Below are positions 47,301 to 58,458 of a stretch of DNA of 64,000 nt, piece by piece (position 1 is the first letter of the stretch; every line of letters starts with the position of its first letter). Origin of the DNA: Cytidiella melzeri. Taxonomy: Eukaryota; Basidiomycota; Agaricomycetes; Polyporales; Irpicaceae. The notes beneath the pieces were generated by a model. The model had not been told where the DNA came from and searched no databases. It saw only the letters and a list, made by a program, of their open reading frames with translations. Location of the stretch: assembly GCA_022592445.1 (NCBI GenBank), contig JABYQR010000186.1, forward strand, positions 24,398 through 88,397, written 5' to 3'. A program made the position numbers and the translations under genes.

Positions 47301-48447
47301 GATGCTTGGTGTCACTCAGGCGAAGCTGCTGCATGGAGAACAATACCTTTCTATCAAAGCGCCCATACCCACGAATGGCTCTTTTGTTAACCAGCCCAGG
47401 TGCGATTCAGCCCTCATGGCGTCCTGCGGAACTTTACCTGATGATATGTGTGCAGGATCCTCGAGGTTTTGGACAAGGGCAAGGCGGCTTCCGTTGCCAT
47501 TTCCGTCGAGACCAAGGACAAGGCGAGTGGCAAAGTGATATTCGAGAACATCTCGACGCTCTTCATTCGCGGTTGCGGGGGATTCGGCGGTAAAACAACC
47601 GGAAAAGGTGTGTAAAGCCAAGAGCTACTTTTTAGCCCATACAAACGGATATTCATTTCATGCAGACCGTGGGCCGGCCACCGCAGCTAACACTCCACCG
47701 AAGCGTAAGCCTGACGCTGTGGTTGAGGAGGTTACTCTAGAGAGGCAAGCTGCACTCTATCGGTAAGCTAAACGGCTTCTATTAGTGCCCGTGAGAGTTC
47801 TGGGAAGACTGAACGTTCGTTGCACAGCTTGAGCGGAGACCCCAACCCACTTCACGTTAGTCTAGCCTTCATTTCCTCGCCGCTGCCGGCATTCACATAC
47901 GTATACTGACCACGCACCCTCGTGTCCGTAGATTCAGCCGGAGTTCGCCGCAGTTGGTGGTTTCGACAAACCCATCCTTCACGGTACGTCGCGACCCCTA
48001 TATCGTTTGTGTGCATCAATGGGTCCGCGTACGATGAGTTTATCTATTGATGTACAGGGTTGTGTTCCTTTGGCATTTCTGGGAAGCACATCCTCAAGAC
48101 GTTTGGGAGCTACAAGGACATCAAGGCTCGGTGAGTCAGAGTTCACGTTTAGTTCACCCTTGAACCGCATGTTCTGCCACGAAGCATTCATTTCTGATGG
48201 ACACGTGTTCTGTTAGGTTCACTGGGGTTGTCTACCCAGGTGAAACGCTCATCACGGAGATGTGGAAAGAAGGCGGAAAGGTCATCTTCAGTGAGTGCGT
48301 TCTGTGCGTGTCCAATGTTCGGGAGGACTCAAAGAGGAAATGTCCGCAGTAACGAAGGTCAAGGAGCGCAACGCGGTTGTCCTCGCTGCTGCTGCCGTCA
48401 CGTTAGGAACACCAGGAGCCGCAGAGAGCGCGAAAGCCAAGTTGTAG
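44347..48447 (+). CDS. FOX2: Peroxisomal multifunctional beta-oxidation enzyme (Fox2/MFE-2)
   Basis: A gene with many short exons (first 44347..44411, 44467..44561, 44625..44751) giving roughly 900 aa. Two tandem short-chain dehydrogenase domains: SDR1 with [38 protein letters not shown]2 with [36 protein letters not shown]. The C-terminal 2-enoyl-CoA hydratase-2 (hot-dog/MaoC) has [20 protein letters not shown] and the catalytic [20 protein letters not shown] with the Asp/His pair. The last three residues are AKL, a PTS1-type peroxisomal signal. It performs hydration and (3R)-hydroxyacyl-CoA dehydrogenation of fatty acyl-CoA in peroxisomes. Several exons are tiny (23 nt at 46267..46289; 28 nt for [10 protein letters not shown]). 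Catalytic Asn/Ser/Tyr/Lys are intact in both SDR units. Confidence 0.95.
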
Positions 48448-48876
48448 ACGTCGCACAGTTGTATTGTAGTTTGAATCGCGTTATGTATCTGCCTTCTTCA
48501 TCGCAGCTGGTTTACGTCAACGTCAAAGTGTTGCGTATCTCCCATTCCAGATAATATGAGCCTGCAGGTTTTGTCGAGTTGTTCATACGCTGGCCGACCT
48601 ACTATAGCAACTTCGACCAGAATGTGAGCAAGAGGTCCCAAGACCAACCGTTATATTCACTCACAACTACAAATTATGCCGACTAATGTCTGAGGAGGGT
48701 ATATATTGAAGACTGTACTTGACTGTAGGAGATAGATATATGACAAAAAATTAAACACAAGCTAGGTAGACAGGTGGCGCTGCGGGTAAAAGAGAATACT
48801 AGAACGGAAATGGTGGAAGGATTAAATCACCACCTCCACACGTGAAGATCCAGATAGAAATAGGTTTTCATGATAT
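48448..48876. other. Gap between convergent FOX2 and Ca2+/H+ exchanger genes
   Basis: A 429-bp gap between two facing stops. It contains 3' UTR-like A/T-rich sequence (TATATATTGAAGACTG near 48700) and no gene. Confidence 0.5.
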
Positions 48877-51772
48877 TTAGCTCGGGCATCCAGCCAGATG
48901 GAAGTTATCGGCAACGTTGGTCCCTGACATATAACATGGAGGTGAGCGATGAAGACAGGGAAGACGGTGTGTTGACTCACCAGGATAGTACCAGAAAACC
49001 AGCGCGAGTATGACATATAGTGACATGAGGATGGCACCTTCGAGCCAATTGGACTTGCCGTCTTGTACGGTGTAGTTGACCACGACGACTACACGAATAT
49101 GAAAAGACAAGTACAAGGCCAGTGATCTCGTTAATATCAACTCAACGATACGCTAATGACCCCCCTAGGCGGCGCCATTGGTGTCAAGTGATGTAAACTC
49201 ACCAGTGAGAAAGAGCACAACCGACTCGAACGGGTCGAATAGTAGTGTCAGAGGCTTGCCCATCATCCATGCGAGCGTGACCATGAATCTAGCAAGTGTC
49301 ACAAACAGCTGTCAGTAAATCTGACAATCAAGGAACACCAATGCCATTAACTGACGGGATGACAAACAACGCAATTTGCTGTATAACCAATAACAAAGAG
49401 GATGATCAATCAGGCCGTGTTATCTTGTGCGAGTGCTCACAGCGCACTTACGATACTTGAACCAACCGCGACACCCAGTGACAAATCGAGCTTGTCTCGT
49501 ACGGAAACCGTAACAGCCGTAACGTGTTCTATATGTAAACAACGTTGTCAGTCAAGCTAAATATGAGGACTACAAAGATCATACCTGCGGCGTTGCCTAC
49601 AATGGGGAGTAAAATCATACCAACAAATTCTTTACTTATACCCCCGCCCGAAGTCAAACCGTCGATAGAGTCGACAAGGAACTCGGCGGTGACGGCGACG
49701 AGCTGCAGACGTTGAAAAGTGAGGTTTACTTTTGGCGGGTCCACATTCAAAGCGCACTTACGACGGTGACAAGAACCAGGAAAATAATGGCCGATCTCAG
49801 ACTCATCTTGGGCTCCTCCACCTCTTCATCGTCATGATGGCCGGAAGAACTTTCGACATGGGTGTCTTCTGTCGTCGTAGGAAGAAGGCTGGTTTCGCCA
49901 TTTGCTGAAGTAACAAGGCCATTAGATTCGCCATTCAAAGCCGCAGCACCGTTCTCGGTAGACTCTCTAGCTTCATACGCGGTTGACATAGCCTTCTCGA
50001 GATCAGCCTTGCCATGTTCTGCCTTCTCCTTCGCGTCCTTCTTAGCCTGTCTCTTGGGATATGGAGTAGATTTTGCCCTATCGCCATCAACACGGTCCTC
50101 ATCATATATGTGCGTATGCGAATAGAGCTGGAAGACGAGGTAGCAACCGTAGACTATAAGAAGATGCAATCGTGAGTATCGACATTCTGGTGACGCAATG
50201 CAAACGATTCGCGGTATTCTCACCAAACAAAAGAATGAGAGCCACCTAGAAGCAAAAGTCTAAGAGACATTGTGAATCATCTAGCGAAATCATACGACGT
50301 ACCCCGTGAGAGACGCTGAGAATATCCGGACCTTCCTGGTTATCGGGGAGTTGGTCTCCAGCGACGAAGTGGAATGCCGCCGGCAAAAGCACAGCAACAA
50401 CAGACAGTATCAGCAACGACGACTGGATCTGTACTGCGCCTGTTGTCATAATGGAGCGTTAGCTGTAGTCAACTCGCCCCCATCACGAAGGCATATATGC
50501 ATAGAAAAGTGAAAACTCACTTATGCCGAAACCTTGCTCGGAATAACGCATGCCGCCAGCGAAGAAGCACATGCCGAGAACCAGTACTATTGAGGACAAG
50601 GAGGATGCGGCTATGTCAGTGATCCAGGGTCGGAATGGTGGGTGCACTGGTTGCACTCACACAGGTTACTGAGCACCGAACCCACCACTGTGGATGGTGA
50701 ATGATTAGCGGATCGACTTCATGGGAATAGCCGACAGAAACACAAAAAAGAGAGGCGGTGCACAATAGTCTTGAAGTACGGATGCTCGGAATATTGGAAT
50801 GGGACTTGTTACGTACGTGAAGCTTGCACAATCTGAAGTTCGCATTTGATAAGAGCAAGAATCTGAGCCATTCGATGTCAGGGCTGTTTTGCAAAGAGGT
50901 AGACCAATACAACTTACCGACACAATAAGTTCGACACTAAAAAGAAGTTTGCGGTCAGCGAATCACAAAAATCTATTGGAACGTGACTGCGGCGTCACTC
51001 ACGCATTTCCCTTACAGACATATCTATCAGTTTTCGTGACAACTGCAAAATCGATCATAACTCACCAAAGTCGCATTGAGCAAACCTGCTAATGTCTGGC
51101 CGACTCGCATTGACAGTTCATCAGTGGCAAATGCAAGCAACTAGATCGTGGGATCATGCGTGAGCTGAGTTCGATTTCCTGATGGGCGCAAAACTCACTT
51201 TCGCGAGCGGAATGATGGCCAGGAAGGCGACTACGGAAATAATAAAAAAGCCGAACGTTAAAAGTTTGAGGGAGACGGAGACTCACAGACGAAAATCACA
51301 GTATCCTGCGTACTGGTAGTGTTCTTTTGCCACACGAAATGGAGGGCCCACTGGATAGGTTGAGTCAAGCATATACCAAACTCCGTAAATGTATACACTC
51401 ACAGATACTGGTATACACACCAATAGCAAGTTCAGCCCTTGATATATGCGTTTAAGCTTAGTTTGCATCGCACATATGGATTGTAAACGCACATGACGCG
51501 CAGACAATAGCCTTCGTGCTCGAGAAGAACCCTGGAGCCTTCCCTATTGGCCTCTCTGGGGTGAGATTCAACGTCAACACTCGCTTCATCCGCTGTAATC
51601 TGTTGCCTGGCGGAAATTTAGAGCTTTGCTTGGACTGGCTGCGAGACATGGGACCTCTCGGAATTGTTGGTACGACGGTGGTGCCTTCCGAGGAGTACGT
51701 CCCAGCTTTCCTTTGCTGTATCCCTGCTACTGGCGACTGCGCGTCTGCCACGCGTACTCCGGATTGTGACAT
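48877..51772 (-). CDS. Vacuolar Ca2+/H+ exchanger (VCX1/CAX family)
   Basis: A gene of many short exons, roughly 480 aa. The start MSQSGVRVADAQSPVAGIQQ begins a disordered cytosolic N terminus, followed by SWLNLLLVCIPVS (TM1), AIIPLAKLLAFATDELSMRV, AGLLNATLGNAVELIVS (alpha-1 repeat), CELQIVQASLVGSVLSNL, ILSVVAVLLPAAFHF, a long acidic/Lys-rich cytoplasmic loop (HTHIYDEDRVDGDRAKSTPY to DDEEVEEPKMS), AVTAEFLVDSIDGL, VGMILLPIVGNAAEHVTAV (alpha-2 repeat) and LDLSLGVAVGSSIQIALFV. It uses the vacuolar proton gradient to import calcium. GNAVE and GNAAEH carry the essential acidic residues of the two inverted repeats. GNAVE is split across an 8-nt exon (51003..51010) and a 19-nt exon (50918..50936). 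Confidence 0.94.
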
Positions 51773-52210
51773 GACCTAGAAGGGGGAGGGGGATTGGTTT
51801 GAAAAGAAAGGTGGATGCAGCGAGGATCTGTTTGTTTTATATTCCAACGGGGCTGTTGTATGTGTGGTCGTTGGCAAGGTCGTAGGGACAGTCAAAAAGC
51901 GACTGGCCGTAGATTTGCGGGCTATGGCCAAGGAAAGGGGAGAAGATGAAAGAGGGACGAGAGTTGGGCCACCTGCCACGGAACCAAACAGCACCTTTAG
52001 CCTGCCAAGGAATGAGGTTTGCGGTGGGGAGCCTCTCACCGTGGCGTCAAGGTGACCGCTATTGTGACAAGTCACATTCTTGGCATTCTCAAATTCCGGC
52101 TCTGTTGGCCGGTGCACGGCCTCCAGCCGCCCGATCACTGTATTGCCAGCTGGCATGATGTTTCGCGACACAACGCTTCGAGGTGACCGTCCTTCTTACC
52201 TGACAATAAT
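51773..52210. promoter_or_regulatory. Shared upstream region of Ca2+/H+ exchanger and ERG28
   Basis: A 438-bp gap between divergent starts. It includes short frames without features and must contain both promoters. No TATA box was recognised. Confidence 0.5.
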
Positions 52211-52862
52211 ATGTCGTCCTACTATGACACGCTTCAGGCCTGTACGCATTTTTCTCATCTTCGCCTTGACGGAAAAAAGAACTAATAATCCCTTCAGATT
52301 TACCCCAGGGACCAGGTCTTCTACCAAAATGGATTTTGCTCGTATCCGCCATGGCCATCTTCAACACAATACAAAACTACGCAACCACCAAGTTGACAAG
52401 CAGGCTCTACAACCGCACAGGGATAGGTTCATTATGTTTGTTTTTCTCTGGATGCCGGTTGGTGTTGACATAGCTCCTATCAGTCACACCGCTTCACGCT
52501 CGAACATTTGCGGTGTGGACCCTCATGAGCGCAGTCGTGCGGTTTTACACAGCATATGATATTCACAACAAGACGTGAGTGTTTCTCCATCATATTGTGC
52601 CGCCGTTCTCGTGATTGAATTTCTCCAGTTTGTACGACATGTCGCTGCTTAGCTACCTTATAGTCTTCGGGCACTACACCTCGGAAGTATTGGTGTACGG
52701 CACTGCGACACTGAAAGGGCCCATTCTGAGCCCTCTTGTTGTAGGAAGTAAGTATTGTTTTATTATTGACGCTTTGAGTCACTCCAATTGAACCAACACG
52801 TGCCAATAGCGACGTCGTTGGTGTGGATGATCCGCCAGTACGACTACTACGTCAAGGTATAG
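52211..52862 (+). CDS. ERG28: Ergosterol biosynthesis scaffold protein Erg28
   Basis: Five exons (52211..52241, 52298..52426, 52484..52574, 52629..52747, 52810..52862) give 140 aa, the normal length. The sequence has the family features: LPQGPGLLPKWILLVSAMAI, FNTIQNYATTKLTSRLYN, TPLHARTFAVWTLMSAVVRF, YTAYDIHNKTLYDMSLLSYL, IVFGHYTSEVLVYGTATLKG and TSLVWMIRQYDYYVKV. Four hydrophobic segments are expected. Erg28 tethers Erg25, Erg26 and Erg27 at the ER membrane for C4-demethylation of sterols. The start lies in a 31-nt first exon (MSSYYDTLQA), chosen because it joins the conserved LPQGPGLL in frame over a good GT..AG intron. Confidence 0.93.
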
Positions 52863-55357
52863 GACAAACTATTACAAGGATGCATCATCCCTCTCCAAAC
52901 GTGTCGTCATTGCGTACGAACTGAATATCCTTGCTCCAGCCAAGACTGTCTTGTCGCCCAGAAATGTTAATCTTGATTTGCATGGCGTTATTCATCTGAT
53001 ACTGTAAAGTTTCTTGCTTGTTACCGTGACTATATAATCGTAATGATGTGACCAGTAACCGAATGCTGTTCACCGACGATAGGGAATATGCGCATGGCTC
53101 ACTGTTATTGAATATTAACCCAGTGCCAATCATTGATCGGTATCCATTCCCAATGAACCAGCTGTTATCTGAGCGTCCTGTTATCAGAAGCTTCCGGCGC
53201 GCAGTCAATAAGGACCAATGGCAAAACGAGTTGCCACAGGAAGCCTACTGACGGCATCTCCCGTGAGTTCGCAGGGACAGCATCCTTAGACGGGACTGTC
53301 GCTTTGGCGTAGCAGGCTGTGCTCAGCGCAACTCGTCAGGGAGCAGGGTTTATACTTTGGTGCATGTTGGTCATTCAGAGTACAAAACTGACCGTAAGAT
53401 ATTTTTCTGCTGCGGTTGTTGTTACCACACACTCCATACTGGCGAGCGGTTCAAGTTTGGCCGCTGTTTCTGGAAGTTTGGGAGCGGTAAGAGTCGAAGC
53501 TAGGAACAACAGACCGTTCTGACAAGTGTACGTATATCACAGCCAAGCTCTGACCACTGATTGTCATGAGAAATGCGCAGCAGTCCAACAGATGCCAGGG
53601 GCCAGAGGAACATGCAGGTAATGGTTTGACGGGCAAGCTCAGTTAACCGCCACAAAGAAGCTCACATCACCGCCGCAGTCCTTATCGGAAGCATTGCCTT
53701 GGCTGTGAAGGCCGACGAGTGTATGGAGCATGGCCGTAGCTTTACTGCATGGGGCGTACGTACACAAATTCGGGTAGAATCGATTTTGAGCTGGCGGTGT
53801 GGTCAAAGTCTTCGACGAGCATGAGCAATTTAAGAAAGAGCCTTCTTGCCGGGCTTACCTTTCATCATAAGAAGGCCGTTGGGGCCAGAAAAAGTACGCT
53901 GTCGAACAACGCGTGTGTCGGAACGAATGGGAGTGTCCACGCGTCGCTTCATGCGCAACACGGGTGCGAAAGACGAGGCACATGACGGGTGCCAATTACC
54001 ACACGGAAGATCCGAATCGCGCAAGGGGTGGTTGAAGAACGCCATATTTATAGTACAACGAGCCACGCATAGGTAGGCGAAAGCACACAACAGAAGACGC
54101 CATATAGTGCAGCCAGCCGCGAATAGGTAGGCAAATCCCCAAAGACGCGTAGCGATTGCACGATAGGACGCAGCGCGATTGCGCAAGCTGAAACGTCGTT
54201 CGATGCCAGTTTTCCCCTTGCGTCAACGAATGCCTTGGCGGAAGGGAATTGCCTATTACCGACGCATGTCTCTAGCGAGAGTCGAGACATGCAAATCACA
54301 TCATGATCTGCACATGACATAGGGTGACCCAGAGTGCAAGCACGCTAACGCATGCGTCGCATGCATATGGTTGCCTGAGTGTGTCGTCTAGAGTTCTGAA
54401 TTATTGGCAGTCAGCTGGGAGGCAACATTGAGCGTACCTGAGAACAATCTGAGGGGCATGTAATTCAAAGGGACCTGCAGAGACTGTGCATGATGTTGAA
54501 CACTTGAAGCTTGAAGCTTGAGGTTCGTCGCGAGACTCCAACGACTGAATTCGAGTCATGCTAGTGGTGATTAGTCCAGTAGTCATAACTAAATAAATTC
54601 GATCGGCCTAGACGCACTTTGAGAAAAGAAATTGGGGATAGACTTGGTCGAGCCACTTGTGATGAGAGTTAGCTCCGAGTCATGGGATGTCGACGGAACT
54701 AAGAAAGACGAACAGAGTGCTCAATAACAGGGCAGAGCAGTGACCGGAAGAGGAGATCTATCGCCAAATTACTGGTTGACACAAAACACTGATCCGTGGA
54801 AAGATTCCGATCAATGAACGGGTCAAGACGACTCCTTCCCAAACAGGAGGAAAGCGTAAAGCTAAAGCTCGGTGGCCACGCGCCGTGGGGAAATAACCAA
54901 TGTGCAATTTTAATCAGCTCTGAGTCAGTGGAGAATGCAGCGCTAAATTGTGGCAGTCTGACAAAGTGTCGCCACGCCGGTGTCTCTGCTTCGGAGTCAT
55001 CATTCCGTCTCGAGAGTTGGCGTGAAGAGGAACGTGTGGATGAAGCTGCTCGTCGTGTACAAAGGTCATGGGCTCTCGCCAGCTATGCTGTGCCGCCATT
55101 GTGTGTCATGTTGGCGTCGTCGTATGAGATGTGCTATTGCGCAAACACAGGTGACCGGAGCGTGTCGCTTGCGCAACGACCACCTGCCTAATGCGGAATA
55201 GGCTAAGTTTAGGATCCAGTTCTCCGAGGGACCACCACCTCAAAAAATCGGCACTCACTGGGTATATATACCAGATGGCCAAACAACACCTGCCTTTGTT
55301 TCGTACGCTCACTCTTTTGCCACCAAGTACATCCCTTCCGTTACACAATTCGTCCGT
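52863..55357. other. Gene-poor stretch with small tandem and inverted repeats
   Basis: About 2.5 kb with no gene I can support. It contains a two-unit repeat of 54-bp period around AGGTAGGC (54071 and 54125), a 9-bp inverted repeat GCATGTCTC/GAGACATGC (54264..54272 and 54284..54292), and three CTTGAAG-like repeats near 54505. Frames of 60-130 codons (for example 53830..54186 minus, 54796..55191 plus) lack family features. A TATATATA box-like run at 55262..55269 lies about 90 bp before the next ATG. Confidence 0.5.
55262..55269 (+). promoter_or_regulatory. Possible TATA box
   Basis: TATATATA about 90 bp upstream of the ATG at 55358 and followed by a pyrimidine-rich stretch. Position and sequence fit a fungal core promoter; function is not shown. 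Confidence 0.4.
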
Positions 55358-57813
55358 ATGTCTTGTGGTGTAGCTAACCAGTGCCCTCCGGAGCTTGTCT
55401 CGCTCATATGTGCACATGTCTACGCGGCCTCCGTCGCGCCCTTCGCATCTTTATCCTCCCTCGATCCTTTGTTCACCTCGGAAGACGCGATCCCGACCTC
55501 TCATCCGTCGTCTTACCCTGCGGCTCATTGGTCCGAACCGACCACTCGGAGGACTCTAGCCAACGCCTGTCTAGTCAGTCGTGTCTGGTATGAAGCCGCC
55601 AAGCCCTGGCTCTGGCATAAAGTAGAGGTCCGCCTACCGCGCAGCTGGATGTCGCTCGTAGACGAGCTAGGCGGCGGCGACGAAGAATATTTTGACCCCG
55701 AAGAGACAGCGCTTTTCGTCAACCGGACCATCCAGGAGGTGGAGGATGCTGCCGCAGCCGCGCAGAGTCTGATGGAGGGCCGGAAAGACGGTGTAGACGA
55801 CCTCGTGCGAGAGTTGCGTGGTAAGCTTCTCGCGTCGTTGTCCGACGTCGGCGGGGTGCATATTTCACCGGATCTCCTCTCCCCACCTGCTACTCGTGAC
55901 CCCAGTCCGAGGCGCCTCAGGACGAAGAGCAAAAGTCCTGCTCGCTGGAAGCTCATGCGTACCATCAGCCACGCCATGCAAGACGTCGTCCGTCAGGAGC
56001 ACCCGGGGATGTACAGTGAGTGATTTATATGTACCATATTTTACTCGCTGTTAAACAAACTATCTTGTCACAGTTCATACTCCCCAGGACCCTCGCCCAG
56101 GCCGATTTGTTCGACATCTCGACTTTACTCATTTTCGTACGATTGGTATGAGAAGATCTCTCGCAGAGGGCGTCACTGGCCGCTTCGTTACCCCGGAGCG
56201 TTTATTTGCCATCCTCAAGGTTCGGGCTACGGCTCTATTGCACGATTTTCAGCGCACTAACTGGTCATTGTTGTACATAGGAGATGCCAAACCTTTTGGC
56301 GTTTGGTGGGACAGAATATATGGATGGCGCATTGACCGCCCCAGTGCTTCAGGAGCTCCTCTTGCGCGGCTCCCCCAGTCGCGGAAGAGGACGCCCTTCT
56401 CGCGGCCGTGATGTGGCTGTAGTAGACCCTACCGACCCCGAGGAAGAAGATCGGGAGCGTCGTAGGGAGTTTGCGGAGCTCGAGGCCTTGGATCTGACCG
56501 GTTGTATTAGCGCAGTCTTCACCAAGGCCGTGCAAGAGTTCGTGACTGCTCATCTCATGTCTCACTCAGATAGCGACTCAGAAGGTCCTCGTGAGCGGGG
56601 AAGAGTGCGCTTCAGTACCCCGGTTGACGAGTCACTTCTGTTCACCGGCATTCGTCGACTTGGTCTCCGCGGCATGAAGTCTGTTCAGTCGCAGTTCCTT
56701 CAGCCCTTTGTCCTGGCGTTCCCTTTCCTTACACACCTCGATCTGTCGTCCACTCGCATCACTCCTGAGGCCTTGGAGGCTCTCGGTGCTTCGACCACAA
56801 TGCGCTTGAAGAGCCTAGCGCTCGAACGATGCAACTGGCTCACTGGTGAAAGCATCAAGAACTTTTTAATCGAATCCGCTGTCACTGCCGACTTGGAAGA
56901 ACTTAGTCTCTACGGAGATTTGACATTCCCATCTCCATTATCCGAGGACGACATGGAAGCCATTTTCTCCGCAGCGCCCTGTTTCAAGTCTGGACGTCTA
57001 CAATACCTCGATATTTCTAGCACACCGGTAAACAAGCACATTCTAGTAGATGTTTGCCCTGCCCAGCCCGCACTTCGCTCTCTCGGTCTCTCGTACATCA
57101 GCTCCCTCGAACTTTGTACCATCGCGGCGTTCCTCAAAACAAAAGCCGCAAACGTCGAAATTCTCACGCTCGTGATGACGTCCCCTGACCTCGGATATGG
57201 CCAAACCCACGTCACGCCTCGACAGGCAACCGTTGCACTGCACACCGGATTCATCAGCTCCGTTTGTTCTCCTCCGTTTTCGTTCAGCCTCAGTGGTGTC
57301 GGACCGAAGAAGAACAAGCAGGCTCAGCCGCCGACGCGTCTTCGTGTGATCGAGCTTCCACCACAGATGCTCTCGAGTCTTGGTGCGGGCGCGGGTTCTT
57401 GGCGGATCGTCAGGAGCAAAGGCAGTAGGGGCTGGTACGTGGACTCGGCTAGCGGGTGGGTCGCTCTGTCTGAAGGCGAGGAGGAGGAAGGAGCTGTTGA
57501 GAATACGGGTGAGGTCGGCAAGGCTGTGCTCCGACGAGATCTCGAAAAAGGTCACCCGTGGCGTGCGGAGGTGGAGAGACTGGCGGACTTGAACGGGAAT
57601 GTCGGTAGCAGTGTAGGCTGGCATGCGAGGAAGATGGAGGTGAGTCGGTTTTTGTTCCCTGACGTCGGTCGCACTCCCGGCCGATGTGACTATCTGATCA
57701 ATGATACACGATGGACTCATTCGTTTGTCTATTGACAGATCTTGCAAGGGCATGGCCTGCTTGGACGTGAGGCAGGTTTATACGGGGCTGTGTCATTCGC
57801 CTACCAGGGATAA
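55358..57813 (+). CDS. F-box-like/leucine-rich repeat protein
   Basis: Four exons (55358..56015, 56074..56219, 56281..57639, 57739..57813) give 745 aa. N-terminal CPPELVSLICAHVYAASVAP and LANACLVSRVWYEAAKPWLW form an F-box-like fold, with an extended loop between its helices. From residue about 280 there are leucine-rich repeats: LTAPVLQELLLRGS, ELEALDLTGCISAVFT, GIRRLGLRGMKSV, FLTHLDLSSTRITPEALEAL, MRLKSLALERCNWLTGESIK, LEELSLYGDLTF, LQYLDISSTPVNKH, LRSLGLSYISSLELCTIAAF. The C-terminal end after RVIELPPQMLSSLG is Gly/Glu-rich with no recognised motif. Such proteins are typically substrate adaptors of SCF ubiquitin ligases; here the substrate is unknown. The frame is intact throughout. Confidence 0.8.
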
Positions 57814-58458
57814 ACTGTCGACGTGGGGTGTCCCTTGAGCTTTGTCTTCCATAAAACGCCAACAACCTATCCTTGTGGCTCTGCATTATCGGTTTCCATA
57901 GTTCGATCTATTGGCGCCGTAAAAAAACCCCGTCGCACAGCAATCAAAATACCAACAAGAACGATGCGGCGGTCACAAGGATGTCCATTCTACGTACACC
58001 AGGGACTGTTGCAGGCTGTGTATTGTTGTTTGATCGCTCTGAACACTTGGCTTCGACTGTCATATGGGAAATTCGCAAGGCGAACATGGGTGTTGAGTTC
58101 TGCGTGTAGATTGTGACTATTGTAATATATAATTACACCTTACAGCCACTTCCATAAGTAATAGCGATTGAATAGCCCGGTCCAAAGTCCCGCGTCTATC
58201 AGATATTTGCAATTCCAATGTAACTCACACGTGAGTGAAACAACTACAACAAGCTCTGACGTTGGACTTGGCATGCAGGCCGTACCATGAAACGTACAAG
58301 GTGAGCTACTGTCTATATGAGCATGCTCTTCATCGCAAACACGGCGATCCATAGACCGATAACCAACCAAGTGCCTAGCGAGCATTGACAGTTGAACACG
58401 TCCAAGTGCATAGTGGGACATTACTATTGACGTTCATTCTCCAGCTACAGTGCCTGAC
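57814..58458. other. Gap between LRR protein and NPR3 genes
   Basis: A 645-bp gap. It holds the 3' end of the LRR gene and the NPR3 promoter; an A-run sits at 57921..57927. Short frames of about 60-100 codons overlap in several phases without features. No gene. Confidence 0.5.

Noticed and set aside
53830..54186. 118-codon minus-strand frame with an internal 18-residue repeat
   Set aside because: The repeat is explained by the 54-bp DNA duplication; the frame has no domain and its composition is not protein-like.
58450..58452. GTG as an upstream start for NPR3
   Set aside because: Nuclear fungal genes start at ATG; the ATG at 58459 gives the conserved MSEPLLAIALVISS start.
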